Origin: Cellvibrionales bacterium UBA7375
Lineage (GTDB): Bacteria > Pseudomonadota > Gammaproteobacteria > Pseudomonadales > Porticoccaceae
Length of the DNA stretch: 20,281 nucleotides
Direction of reading: 5' to 3'
Assembly: GCA_002469845.1 (NCBI GenBank)
Contig: DKNZ01000023.1
Span: 1-20,281 of the forward strand
Positions 1 through 6,644 of the stretch are shown piece after piece (position 1 is the stretch's first letter; the number at the start of each line of letters is the position of its first letter). The notes beneath the pieces are model-generated. The model was not told the DNA's origin, made no database searches, and was given only the letters and a program-made list of their open reading frames with translations. A program made the translations under genes and the position numbers.

Positions 1-948
1 CAGCATCTTATTTTCGCCGTTAAGTACAACCGATTCAGCACAGTTAAGACTGATGCTATGCTTGCCGGCGCTTAACTGCTCAGCTTCTCCCACAATCACA
101 GCTAGAAGCTCATTGAGATTAATTTGCTCGACCGCAGCCGCACCATCAGACTCAAACTTGGATAGCAAGATAATATCATCTGATAAATCCTTCATGCGAT
201 CGACTTGGTTAGACATCTCTTGATAGGCTTTGTTGGCTATGGCTGAGTTACCTTCGATATAACTTAGAGTATCTATATAGCCGCGCATAACCGTTAATGG
301 TGTGCGCAGTTCGTGAGAAATATTGCCAACAAACTCTTTGCGAACTTTTTCCAGGTCGTTGATATGGGTAATATCAGAAATCACAACCACAATTTCACTA
401 TCGCCAAACATGACCGCTGAAAATGCTAGCAACCGTCCATTGTGCAGTGAAGATGGTAATTGAGCTGACTCATCAAGCTTATCGCTATTGATATAGCTGA
501 CAAATTTAGGGTCGCGAATTAAATTTGTTATGGCGACGCCTCGATCACTTGATCTAAGACCTAAATACTTTTTTGCCACCGTATTCCACCAGTCTAGGGT
601 GCGGTCTTGCCGCAACACAATAACGGCATCATCTACTGCTTCTGTGACACGCTTGGCGCGATTGATGGCGCGGCGCATTTTTTCTTGGGTTCCACGATGG
701 CGTCGACGCTGACGGTTAAATGTGTCCGCAAGCTCACCCCATACGCCATCCATATCGGGAGGAACGCCGCGCATCCCAATATCAATCCATTTAAACAGCC
801 GGCCAATGGTTCTTGACGCCCACAGAATATATAGCAGGAAACCAAATAGCAGCGTCTCTATAGGTCGCTCTAGACTAATTCCAAAGATAAGAGAGAACAG
901 CGCAATTGCAATAATTCGCCATATCTCGTTTTGCATTCCCAGTCGCAA
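1..948 (-). CDS. phoR: Phosphate regulon sensor histidine kinase PhoR (3' end cut off by window edge)
   Basis: Inner-membrane kinase that phosphorylates PhoB under phosphate limitation. About 316 codons are visible. They show two N-terminal hydrophobic segments (roughly residues 9-23 and 32-44), a basic linker (RQRRRHR), a PAS-like region (VDDAVIVLRQD...), and the HisKA phosphoacceptor motif SHELRTPLT with the His near residue 210. The reading frame is open to base 1, so the rest of the ATPase domain lies outside. The gene follows phoB on the same strand with only about 14 bp between them, a standard phoBR operon. Start choice: the ATG at 936 has no ribosome-binding site, whereas a TTG at 948 has AGAGGA about 10 bases upstream, overlapping the phoB stop. 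I use the TTG, but ATG 936 remains possible. Layout and sequence match the PhoR family well. Confidence 0.93.
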   Translation of the reverse strand, partial: MRLGMQNEIWRIIAIALFSLIFGISLERPIETLLFGFLLYILWASRTIGRLFKWIDIGMRGVPPDMDGVWGELADTFNRQRRRHRGTQEKMRRAINRAKRVTEAVDDAVIVLRQDRTLDWWNTVAKKYLGLRSSDRGVAITNLIRDPKFVSYINSDKLDESAQLPSSLHNGRLLAFSAVMFGDSEIVVVISDITHINDLEKVRKEFVGNISHELRTPLTVMRGYIDTLSYIEGNSAIANKAYQEMSNQVDRMKDLSDDIILLSKFESDGAAAVEQINLNELLAVIVGEAEQLSAGKHSISLNCAESVVLNGENKML

Positions 949-962
949 TGAATGTATATCCT

Positions 963-1664
963 CTATGCATGTGCTAGCTTAGTTGAAAAACGGTAACCTG
1001 CCCCCCGCACAGTCTGCACATAGTTTTCATGACCTGCAACTGAAATTGCCTTTCGCAATCGTCTAATATGCACATCAACGGTTCTTTCATCGAGGTATAC
1101 GTTGCTTCCCCACACATAATCGAGGATTTGATCGCGCGAATAAACACGCTCTTGATGAGTTAAGAAGAATTGAAGAAGTCTGTATTCTGTAGGACCCAAA
1201 TTAAGCGACTTTCCTGCAATAGTAACCCTATGACTCAAAGGGTCAAAGATCAGCTTATCAACCACTATGGGCTCAACCAAATCCTCGCGACCCAACCTGC
1301 GAAGTATCGCCTTAACTCTAGAAATAAGTTCTCGCGGCGAGAAGGGCTTGGCAATATAGTCATCAGCACCAGAATCAAGACCATAAACCTTGCTGTCTTC
1401 TTCTGCTTTAGCTGTCAGCATAATAACTGGAATTTTTTCGGTTAATTCATCGCGTTTAAGCCGACGTAATAATTCTAGGCCCGAGGTGCCCGGCATCATC
1501 CAATCTAGAAGCACTAGATCGGGGTGACGGTCTACTATAATTGCGTGAGCCTGCTGCGCATTTGACGCCTGCAGTACATTAAAGTCCGCAGCATCGAGGG
1601 AGATACTCAGCATTTCTCGAATCGCTGATTCGTCATCAACGACAAGAACAGTATGTTTGGGCAT
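963..1664 (-). CDS. phoB: Phosphate regulon response regulator PhoB
   Basis: OmpR/PhoB-family transcription factor that binds Pho boxes when phosphorylated by PhoR. Numbered from the ATG at 1664 (233 aa, the family's usual size), the acidic pair is D10/D11, the phosphoacceptor is D54 (LLDWMMPG), and the conserved Thr and Lys lie in MLTAKAEED and KPFSPREL. The C-terminal winged helix includes GPTEYRLLQFFL and RTVDVHIRRLRKAI. The frame is open to an earlier ATG at 1700, which would add the acidic leader MEEQEVEEEIEF. I reject that start because the 1700 ATG lies inside a predicted -10 element downstream of a Pho box, PhoB relatives begin at the equivalent of MPKHTVLVVDDE, and AGAGA precedes the 1664 ATG. 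phoR is directly downstream. Confidence 0.95.
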   Translation of the reverse strand: MPKHTVLVVDDESAIREMLSISLDAADFNVLQASNAQQAHAIIVDRHPDLVLLDWMMPGTSGLELLRRLKRDELTEKIPVIMLTAKAEEDSKVYGLDSGADDYIAKPFSPRELISRVKAILRRLGREDLVEPIVVDKLIFDPLSHRVTIAGKSLNLGPTEYRLLQFFLTHQERVYSRDQILDYVWGSNVYLDERTVDVHIRRLRKAISVAGHENYVQTVRGAGYRFSTKLAHA

Positions 1665-1698
1665 AAACTCAATCTCTTCTTCCACTTCTTGCTCTTCC

Positions 1699-1732
1699 AT
1701 TAAAAAACCTATTTATGACACAATTATGACGA
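1699..1732 (-). promoter_or_regulatory. Candidate Pho-box promoter of phoBR (autoregulation)
   Basis: Minus-strand TCGTCATAATTGTGTCAT (1732 to 1715) matches the Pho box CTGTCATAAAACTGTCAT at 14 of 18 positions when the consensus alternatives are allowed. Exactly 10 bases downstream is TTTAAT (1704 to 1699), 5 of 6 to TATAAT. A 10-base gap from Pho box to -10 is the spacing known for E. coli PhoB-activated promoters. Transcription would start near 1692, upstream of the phoB ATG at 1664. Autoregulation of phoB is known in other bacteria; here it is inferred from the sequence. Confidence 0.6.
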
Positions 1733-1839
1733 TGGCATCAACCTTTGTTTAATTTATTACGCTATTTGACCATAGGTTGATCGATATTTAGTCACCAATA
1801 TGGATAATGTACAACTGATTCAATTACCGGATAAATATC

Positions 1840-2325
1840 ATGAATATTCAGAACAACAGTGCTGTTAGCTTTCACTATAAACTTACCGATGATGATGGCA
1901 TTAGCATTGATAGCTCAGAGGGCAAAGAGCCTCTTGGTTACTTACACGGCGCAGGAAATATTATTCCCGGCTTAGAAAAAGCGCTAGAAGGCAAAACCAT
2001 CGGCGATTCACTCACCGTTGCAGTCACAGCGGCTGAGGGTTATGGCGAAGTTCAAAAAGAGCTTATCCAAGAAGTGGCAAAAGAAGCCTTTCAAGGTGTT
2101 GATAACATTGAGGTAGGCATGCAATTTGAAGCTCAAACAGGCCAAGGTGGCACTGTGCCAGTCACTGTAATTGCAGTAACAGATGAAATTGTTACCGTTG
2201 ATGGCAACCACCCGCTAGCCGGTAAAAACCTAAATTTTGACGTCACCATTGAGGAAGTTCGCGAAGCATCAGAAGAAGAATTAGCGCGCGGGCATCTCCA
2301 TGATTTAGATGCTGAAGAGCAATAA
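1840..2325 (+). CDS. slyD: SlyD-type FKBP peptidyl-prolyl cis-trans isomerase
   Basis: Cytoplasmic FKBP-fold prolyl isomerase/chaperone of 161 aa. FKBP core motifs are seen (VSFHYKLTDDDG, LGYLHGAGNIIPGLEKALEG), followed by the inserted 'insert-in-flap' chaperone domain (roughly residues 70-125) and the SlyD signature DGNHPLAGKNLNFDVTIEEV. The C-terminus ends GHLHDLDAEEQ, so the long His/Cys-rich metal-binding tail of E. coli SlyD is absent. A nickel-delivery role is therefore less certain than the isomerase and chaperone roles. It lies divergent from phoB, with GGAT about 9 bases before the ATG. Its stop is 7 bp from a Pho box serving the next operon, so it is probably a separate transcription unit. 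No terminator is visible after it. Confidence 0.9.
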   Translation: MNIQNNSAVSFHYKLTDDDGISIDSSEGKEPLGYLHGAGNIIPGLEKALEGKTIGDSLTVAVTAAEGYGEVQKELIQEVAKEAFQGVDNIEVGMQFEAQTGQGGTVPVTVIAVTDEIVTVDGNHPLAGKNLNFDVTIEEVREASEEELARGHLHDLDAEEQ

Positions 2326-2332
2326 ATCGAGA

Positions 2333-2350
2333 CTGTCATAAAACTGTCAT
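2333..2350 (+). promoter_or_regulatory. Consensus Pho box (PhoB operator) upstream of gapdh-arsJ
   Basis: CTGTCATAAAACTGTCAT: two perfect CTGTCAT direct repeats with an A4 spacer, an 11-bp repeat period. It agrees with the published E. coli consensus CTGTCATA(A/T)A(A/T)CTGT(C/A)A(C/T) at every position. It sits in the 68-bp gap between the slyD stop and the GAPDH start, on the GAPDH strand. The -10 is less clear: 10 bases downstream is TAACGT (3 of 6), while TATATT lies further away at 2378-2383. The operator is strong; the exact transcription start is not resolved. Confidence 0.88.
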
Positions 2351-2393
2351 CTTTTGCGATTAACGTGAAATCTTTTGTATATTACGGAATATT

Positions 2394-3407
2394 ATGTCGA
2401 TAAAAGTTGGGATAAATGGGTTCGGTCGCATAGGCCGACTCGCACTTCGTGAATCTTGGGGATGTGGCGATTTTGATATTGTGCATATCAACGAGATGGC
2501 GGGCGATGCTCAAAGTGCAGCACATTTGCTGCGCTTTGATTCTGTTCACGGTCAGTGGGATAAACAAGTTTCTGTGGATAATGGTCATTTAATTATTGAT
2601 AACCATAAAATTAATTACTCACAAAATCAGGCCATTACGGATACTGACTGGCGTTCAGCTGAAGTTGACTTAATTATTGATTGCACAGGGGTATTTAAGA
2701 GCCCTGAGGCACTATCACCCTACTTTGAACAGGGCGTTTCAAAGGTAGTGGTATCTGCACCTGTTAAAGGCTTTCCTAGAGATCAGGTATTAAACGTTGT
2801 TATGGGAATTAATGACCATGAATATACTGGACAGGATATTGTCACCGCGGCTTCCTGTACTACCAATTGTATTGCCCCCGTTGTGGATGTTATTCATCAG
2901 TGTTTTGGTATCTCCCATGGTTCAATGACCACTATCCATGATATTACCAATACCCAAAGTATTATTGATCAGTACCATAAAGATTTACGTAGATCCCGTG
3001 CTAGTAGCATGTCTTTAATACCCACCAGTACTGGATCTGCAACAGCCATTACTGAAATTTTCCCCGAACTTAAGGGCAAAATAAACGGTGTAGCGGTGCG
3101 TGTCCCCCTAGCTAATGCCTCATTAACCGACTGCGTGTTTGAAGTGGAAAAATCGGTGACTGTTGAAGAGGTAAATTCAGCTCTTAAAACCGCCGCAGAT
3201 GGCCGCCTACAGGGTATTTTGGGCTATGAGGAATTACCTCTTGTTTCTGTCGATTACACCAATGATATCCGTTCAGGTATTGTCGATGCTCCCTCAACCA
3301 TGGTGATTAATGGCACTCAGGTTAAACTATTAGTCTGGTATGACAATGAAATTGGCTATGTAAACCGAATGATGGAACTCGTGTCTAAAGTCGCTCTATC
3401 GATGTAG
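2394..3407 (+). CDS. ArsJ-associated glyceraldehyde-3-phosphate dehydrogenase (arsenate detoxification type)
   Basis: A 337-aa GAPDH-fold enzyme. Visible features are the Rossmann motif GINGFGRIGR (residues 7-16), the catalytic Cys155 in ASCTTNC, His182 in TIHDITN, the phosphate-site segment IPTSTGSATAI, and WYDNEIGYVNRM at the C-terminus. Segments such as HINEMAGD, and DLRRSRASS in place of the glycolytic RDGRAA-type loop, resemble the GAPDH paralogues encoded with ArsJ rather than housekeeping GapA. In that system the enzyme uses arsenate in place of phosphate to form unstable 1-arseno-3-phosphoglycerate, the ArsJ substrate. The gene is 2 bases upstream of arsJ (TAG, CT, ATG), so the two are surely co-transcribed, and a consensus Pho box precedes it. 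The assignment to the arsenate pathway rests on this pairing and on family knowledge. Confidence 0.92.
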   Translation: MSIKVGINGFGRIGRLALRESWGCGDFDIVHINEMAGDAQSAAHLLRFDSVHGQWDKQVSVDNGHLIIDNHKINYSQNQAITDTDWRSAEVDLIIDCTGVFKSPEALSPYFEQGVSKVVVSAPVKGFPRDQVLNVVMGINDHEYTGQDIVTAASCTTNCIAPVVDVIHQCFGISHGSMTTIHDITNTQSIIDQYHKDLRRSRASSMSLIPTSTGSATAITEIFPELKGKINGVAVRVPLANASLTDCVFEVEKSVTVEEVNSALKTAADGRLQGILGYEELPLVSVDYTNDIRSGIVDAPSTMVINGTQVKLLVWYDNEIGYVNRMMELVSKVALSM

Positions 3408-3409
3408 CT

Positions 3410-4597
3410 ATGACGCTTGATTCTGCCACCAAGCAATATCTTACAATCACCCTAAGTTACTGGGCTTTCACACTCACCGATGGCGCACTGCGCATGTTGG
3501 TGCTGTTTTTCTTTCATGGCTTGGGTTACTCACCGCTAGAGCTTGCTAGTTTATTTATTCTCTATGAATTTTTTGGCATATTAACCAATCTTTATGGCGG
3601 CTGGCTGGCTACCCGTATCGGTCTAAATGTTCTCTTGTATATAGGTTTAGGTCTACAAATACTGGCATTGGGCATGCTAACCGTTGATCCCTCAATGCTC
3701 AGTCTTGTGTATGTGATGATTGCACAGGCAATTTCTGGCGTTGCAAAAGATCTTAATAAAATGAGTGCCAAAAGCAGTATTAAGTTATTAATTAGCGATA
3801 ATCAGCCAGCAAAACTCTACCGTTGGATTGCCCTACTGACGGGATCAAAAAACAGCTTAAAAGGTCTTGGGTTTTTCCTTGGCGGCTTTTTAATGGCAAC
3901 TTTTGGCTTTAGCAATAGTCTATTTGCACTCATGGCTTTATTAGCCGTTACACTTTTACTTAGCCTGATATTTTTACAGCCGCAAACAACCACTTTTAAG
4001 CCAAAATTTAGCGAAACACTGTCAAAAAGTCGCGATATTAACCTTTTATCTGCCGCACGCTTCTTTTTATTCGGTTCCAGAGATATTTGGTTTGTAGTGG
4101 CGCTACCCGTGTTTCTTCAGAGCCAATTGCAATGGTCACACCTGCAAGTTGGTAGTTTTATGGCTTGCTGGGTCATTGGCTATGGTTTAATTCAAGCACT
4201 TACCCCCAAAATTACTCGTAACAACCAACTACAGGCCCCTAGTGGCTCTGCGCTGACATCTTGGGTGGCAAAATTAGCTCTTATTCCTGCTTTAATAGCA
4301 GGCGGGCTGGTTTATGGACTAGATCCAGCAATAACTTTAATCATAGGTTTATTCGCCTATGGTGGCATTTTTGCCATCAACTCTAGTATCCATTCATTTT
4401 TAATTGTGGCTTTTGCACAACGTGACTCTGTCTCTACAGATGTGGGTTTTTACTATATGGCCAATGCGTCAGGGAGATTGGCTGGGATAATACTCTCGGG
4501 CCTTGTTTATCAACAACAGGGGCTGGCGGCTTGCCTAATTATCTCATCATTAATGGTTATAATTAGCACTATCCTAAGTGCAAAAATTACCCGCTAA
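3410..4597 (+). CDS. arsJ: Organoarsenical (1-arseno-3-phosphoglycerate) efflux permease ArsJ
   Basis: A 395-aa, highly hydrophobic major-facilitator-type membrane protein with about 10-12 predicted membrane segments. The opening (LTLSYWAFTLTDGALRMLVLFFFHGLGYS, written here as LTITLSYWAFTLTDGALRML) and the first loop ending LYGGWLATRIGL are what I associate with ArsJ. Known ArsJ exports 1-arseno-3-phosphoglycerate made by the neighbouring GAPDH; extrusion and hydrolysis outside the cell give arsenate resistance without arsenate reduction. The ATG is 2 bases after the GAPDH stop, so translation is probably coupled. No arsR, arsC, arsB or acr3 gene is in the window. No hairpin terminator is visible in the 78 bp after the stop. 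Confidence 0.9.
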   Translation: MTLDSATKQYLTITLSYWAFTLTDGALRMLVLFFFHGLGYSPLELASLFILYEFFGILTNLYGGWLATRIGLNVLLYIGLGLQILALGMLTVDPSMLSLVYVMIAQAISGVAKDLNKMSAKSSIKLLISDNQPAKLYRWIALLTGSKNSLKGLGFFLGGFLMATFGFSNSLFALMALLAVTLLLSLIFLQPQTTTFKPKFSETLSKSRDINLLSAARFFLFGSRDIWFVVALPVFLQSQLQWSHLQVGSFMACWVIGYGLIQALTPKITRNNQLQAPSGSALTSWVAKLALIPALIAGGLVYGLDPAITLIIGLFAYGGIFAINSSIHSFLIVAFAQRDSVSTDVGFYYMANASGRLAGIILSGLVYQQQGLAACLIISSLMVIISTILSAKITR

Positions 4598-4675
4598 TCG
4601 AATGATCGCCTATTCATAGCCCCCAATCTCTGTTACATTTCGCCTTAAATCAACCAACTCTTTTGGCGACCATTT

Positions 4676-5041
4676 ATGAGTAATGAAGAAAGTAATGCAA
4701 TGAGCCCTGATGAGCTTTACCGAGAAGAGAATTTTACCGACCAAAAAACCGGTGCTATTCGCAAGTTAATTCCGGTATTGGCCAATGGTTCTGATGACCC
4801 TGATAGAGCCACTGCATTTTTTGGCTCGGCTCAGGTCATGACTCCTATGGGGGCTATTCCTCTAAATTTTGCTCTAGATGGTGACACCATAGGTGAAGCC
4901 GCTCAAGACTTTGCCGGTAAAGCAGCAATTGCAGTTGAAGAGGCAGGCAAAGAGCTTGAACGTATGCGTCGAGAACAGGCATCAAAAATTGTGGTTCCGG
5001 GGCAAGAAGGCAATAACCCGGGCGGCGGTATCATTACTTAG
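4676..5041 (+). CDS. Conserved hypothetical cytoplasmic protein
   Basis: A 121-aa soluble, acidic protein with no signal peptide or membrane segment. The composition looks genuine: an N-terminal SPDELYREENFTDQKTGAIRKL block, a central GSAQVMTPMGAIPLNFALDGDT block suggestive of a beta-rich core, then a charged helix (AAIAVEEAGKELERMRREQA) and a Gly-rich tail. I recall similar short uncharacterised proteins in pseudomonads and relatives, with the N-terminal 'LYREE..TD...G.IR.L.PV..DG' pattern, but I know no function. It is 78 bp downstream of arsJ on the same strand, so readthrough from the Pho-controlled operon is possible. Its stop overlaps the 3' end of the convergent NYN gene by 8 bp. Confidence 0.75.
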   Translation: MSNEESNAMSPDELYREENFTDQKTGAIRKLIPVLANGSDDPDRATAFFGSAQVMTPMGAIPLNFALDGDTIGEAAQDFAGKAAIAVEEAGKELERMRREQASKIVVPGQEGNNPGGGIIT

Positions 5042-5519
5042 TCATTAACAGGGCTTTATCTATAGGACAAAACACCGATGCGGCGTTCACTAGGGATGCC
5101 GCAGTTAATTGGGGAACCCCATAAACCATGGTTTCTTTTCCATTACCACGGTAAATACGCTGCAATAATCGATCAAAATCACCATCACCGGATAATAAAA
5201 TCAGCATGTCTATATCCTGTCTAGCTGCAGCATCCATCATATCAATGGCAATACCCACATCCCAATCACCCTTAGCAGATCCATCAGAACGCTGAATATA
5301 AGGCTTTAAATGAACCTCAAAGCCAATATTTCTAAGGGTTTGCTGAAAACTTCGCTGCTTTGCATTAGCGCTTTCAATTGCATAGGCATCTGCTGAAACT
5401 ATATTGTAATCCTTAGAAATTTGATCCCATAGCGCCTGATAGTTAAAGAAACTCTGGTAGCTATCCCTGACGGTGTAATAGATATTTTGTACATCGACAA
5501 ATAGGGCTATTTTCTTCAT
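5034..5519 (-). CDS. NYN-domain (LabA/DUF88-like) putative ribonuclease
   Basis: A 161-aa single-domain protein of the NYN/PIN-like fold. The clustered acidic residues expected for metal binding are seen: FVDVQNIYY (Asp9), GDWDVGIAIDMM (near residues 84-95) and LLSGDGDFDRLL (near residues 108-119). NYN proteins are generally predicted metal-dependent RNases; LabA homologues act in cyanobacterial clock output. The substrate here is unknown. The ATG overlaps the upstream regulator's stop (TAATG), so the two are translationally coupled and share a transcript. Its 3' end overlaps the convergent hypothetical gene. Confidence 0.88.
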   Translation of the reverse strand: MKKIALFVDVQNIYYTVRDSYQSFFNYQALWDQISKDYNIVSADAYAIESANAKQRSFQQTLRNIGFEVHLKPYIQRSDGSAKGDWDVGIAIDMMDAAARQDIDMLILLSGDGDFDRLLQRIYRGNGKETMVYGVPQLTAASLVNAASVFCPIDKALLMTK

Positions 5520-6244
5520 TATTTTATGTCCTCAAAGTCATCACCCAAAAAGTAGCCATCAGCTGGATGCAACATAATTGAAAAACTAAATATGGAATCA
5601 CCCGACCATTCTCTTCGAGAGAGTTGAAGACAACTGGGAGTATCTTGATTGGATAGGCTTAATTCCAGTCGCTGACTTGCGCTCGGAGTCACCGCTTTAA
5701 CCTGATAATCAGTCTTTTGAGAGGGGCAAACCCAGTGAAGGTAGTCATTTGGGTCAATTTTATCCAATTTTTGCTTCAATAGAGCAGGCGCAAAGGTGCG
5801 GTTAACCCAAATTTGCTGCCATTGTATGGGGTTATCATCCCTTTGATGCAATAAAGTCAATTGAAATACCAAAGTATCTGTTTGCAACCTCAATAACTTT
5901 GCAATCGTGGAAGTTGCCTGAATGGCATCTGCTGAAATCATTTTATGATGATGGTTATTGTCCCCCTTTGCCGCTTTAACTGGGTCTTTAAGCACTACAT
6001 AAGGTATTTTTTTGGGGGTATCAGCCACAAAAGTGCCTGAACCCTGAGTTCTTTCAAGTAATCCAGCATCCGCTAGCTCCTGTACAGCGCGTCTTGCGGT
6101 CATTCGACTGACCGAAAAGGTATCAGCTAGGGATTGTTCGGTAGGAATTTGCCGACCCGGCGCCCACTGTGCAGTTTTAATTTGCTGTTCTAAATACTGC
6201 TTGATAACAGCAAATTGCGGTATTTTTTGATCTTGTACGCCCAT
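5519..6244 (-). CDS. GntR-family regulator with UTRA domain, HutC-like
   Basis: A roughly 241-aa repressor. The N-terminal winged helix-turn-helix (IPTEQSLADTFSVSRMTARRAVQEL, here the part TEQSLADTFSVSRMTARR) is followed by LLERTQGSGTFVAD and a C-terminal UTRA ligand domain (roughly residues 90-235, including WQQIWVNRTFAP and RREWSGDSIFSF). UTRA proteins of the HutC branch sense urocanate and repress histidine utilisation, but no hut gene is present here, so the ligand is uncertain. The frame is open to an ATG at 6271. That codon overlaps a predicted operator and has no ribosome-binding site, so I prefer the ATG at 6244 (MGVQDQ), just before the DNA-binding domain. Three palindromes upstream suggest autorepression. 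It is coupled to the NYN gene. Confidence 0.88.
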   Translation of the reverse strand: MGVQDQKIPQFAVIKQYLEQQIKTAQWAPGRQIPTEQSLADTFSVSRMTARRAVQELADAGLLERTQGSGTFVADTPKKIPYVVLKDPVKAAKGDNNHHHKMISADAIQATSTIAKLLRLQTDTLVFQLTLLHQRDDNPIQWQQIWVNRTFAPALLKQKLDKIDPNDYLHWVCPSQKTDYQVKAVTPSASQRLELSLSNQDTPSCLQLSRREWSGDSIFSFSIMLHPADGYFLGDDFEDIK

Positions 6245-6260
6245 AGAGATCGACCATATT

Positions 6261-6270
6261 TGTATATACA
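6261..6270. promoter_or_regulatory. Putative HutC-type operator, site 1
   Basis: Perfect 10-bp palindrome TGTATATACA, preceded by TT. It overlaps the rejected ATG at 6271 and lies 16 bp upstream of the chosen start of the GntR/UTRA gene. TGTATATACA resembles HutC operators known in gammaproteobacteria. Binding by the adjacent regulator is inferred. Confidence 0.6.
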
Positions 6271-6278
6271 TATTATTT

Positions 6279-6288
6279 GTATATACTT
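6279..6288. promoter_or_regulatory. Putative HutC-type operator, site 2
   Basis: TGTATATACT, one mismatch from the palindrome at 6261, preceded by the same ATT context and centred 18 bp from site 1. It lies in the AT-rich promoter region of the regulator gene. Confidence 0.5.
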
Positions 6289-6337
6289 TTTATTTAACTT
6301 AAAACTATTGTTACTACTGTGATTTAAATATTTTTAT

Positions 6338-6349
6338 TTGTATATACAA
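6338..6349. promoter_or_regulatory. Putative HutC-type operator, site 3
   Basis: Perfect 12-bp palindrome TTGTATATACAA, the best of the three copies, 60 bp from site 2 and only 8 bp before the end of the GIY-YIG gene. Bases 6289-6337 between sites 2 and 3 are very AT-rich and probably hold the promoter, but I cannot choose one -10 with confidence. Confidence 0.6.
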
Positions 6350-6356
6350 TATATTT

Positions 6357-6644
6357 TTATAATAGCAGATTCTTTTGCTGTCGGGTCATTTTTTTTATTT
6401 GCGCCTCACGAATAGAGGCACTACTTCGATTATGTCCAGATTCTGTAAACACAAATTCACAGGCTTTGCGCCCGCGAAAATACTTAGCACCGCCTTTTCC
6501 TGTTTGGTGCTGCTCTAATCGGCGTGCTAAATCAGTGGTTATGCCTGTGTACAGCGAATCATCGCTAGCACGAATAATATAAACAAACCAACCACAATCA
6601 TCATTACCACTCAATCTGGGACCGCCTTCAAAAGCTGATGGCAC
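6357..6644 (-). CDS. GIY-YIG nuclease-fold protein (UPF0213/YhbQ-like)
   Basis: A 95-aa protein spanning the small GIY-YIG domain: WFVYIIRASDDSLYTGITTD (the V-Y-I / Y-T-G-I pair standing for GIY and YIG), the catalytic-type Arg in LARRLEQHQ, then GGAKYFRGRKACEFVF and a Glu in SIREAQIKKM. E. coli YhbQ, of similar size, has been linked to DNA repair and nuclease activity; the role here is not known. The only ATG before the domain is at 6644. It makes the gene overlap the 3' end of the upstream sprT-like gene by 34 bp, implying translational coupling. Confidence 0.87.
   Translation of the reverse strand: MPSAFEGGPRLSGNDDCGWFVYIIRASDDSLYTGITTDLARRLEQHQTGKGGAKYFRGRKACEFVFTESGHNRSSASIREAQIKKMTRQQKNLLL

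Noticed and set aside
1170..1445. 91-codon plus-strand frame antisense to phoB
   Set aside because: It is a shadow of the well-supported phoB coding sequence and shows no protein-family features. The same applies to the frames antisense to ntrB, glnA, mpl and the MMPL gene.
1665..1700. N-terminal acidic extension of PhoB starting at ATG 1700
   Set aside because: The ATG lies inside the predicted -10 of the Pho-box promoter, and the PhoB family begins at the equivalent of codon 13.
6245..6271. Earlier ATG for the GntR/UTRA gene (MYIQIWSIS...)
   Set aside because: The codons are created by an operator palindrome, there is no ribosome-binding site, and the domain begins after the ATG at 6244.
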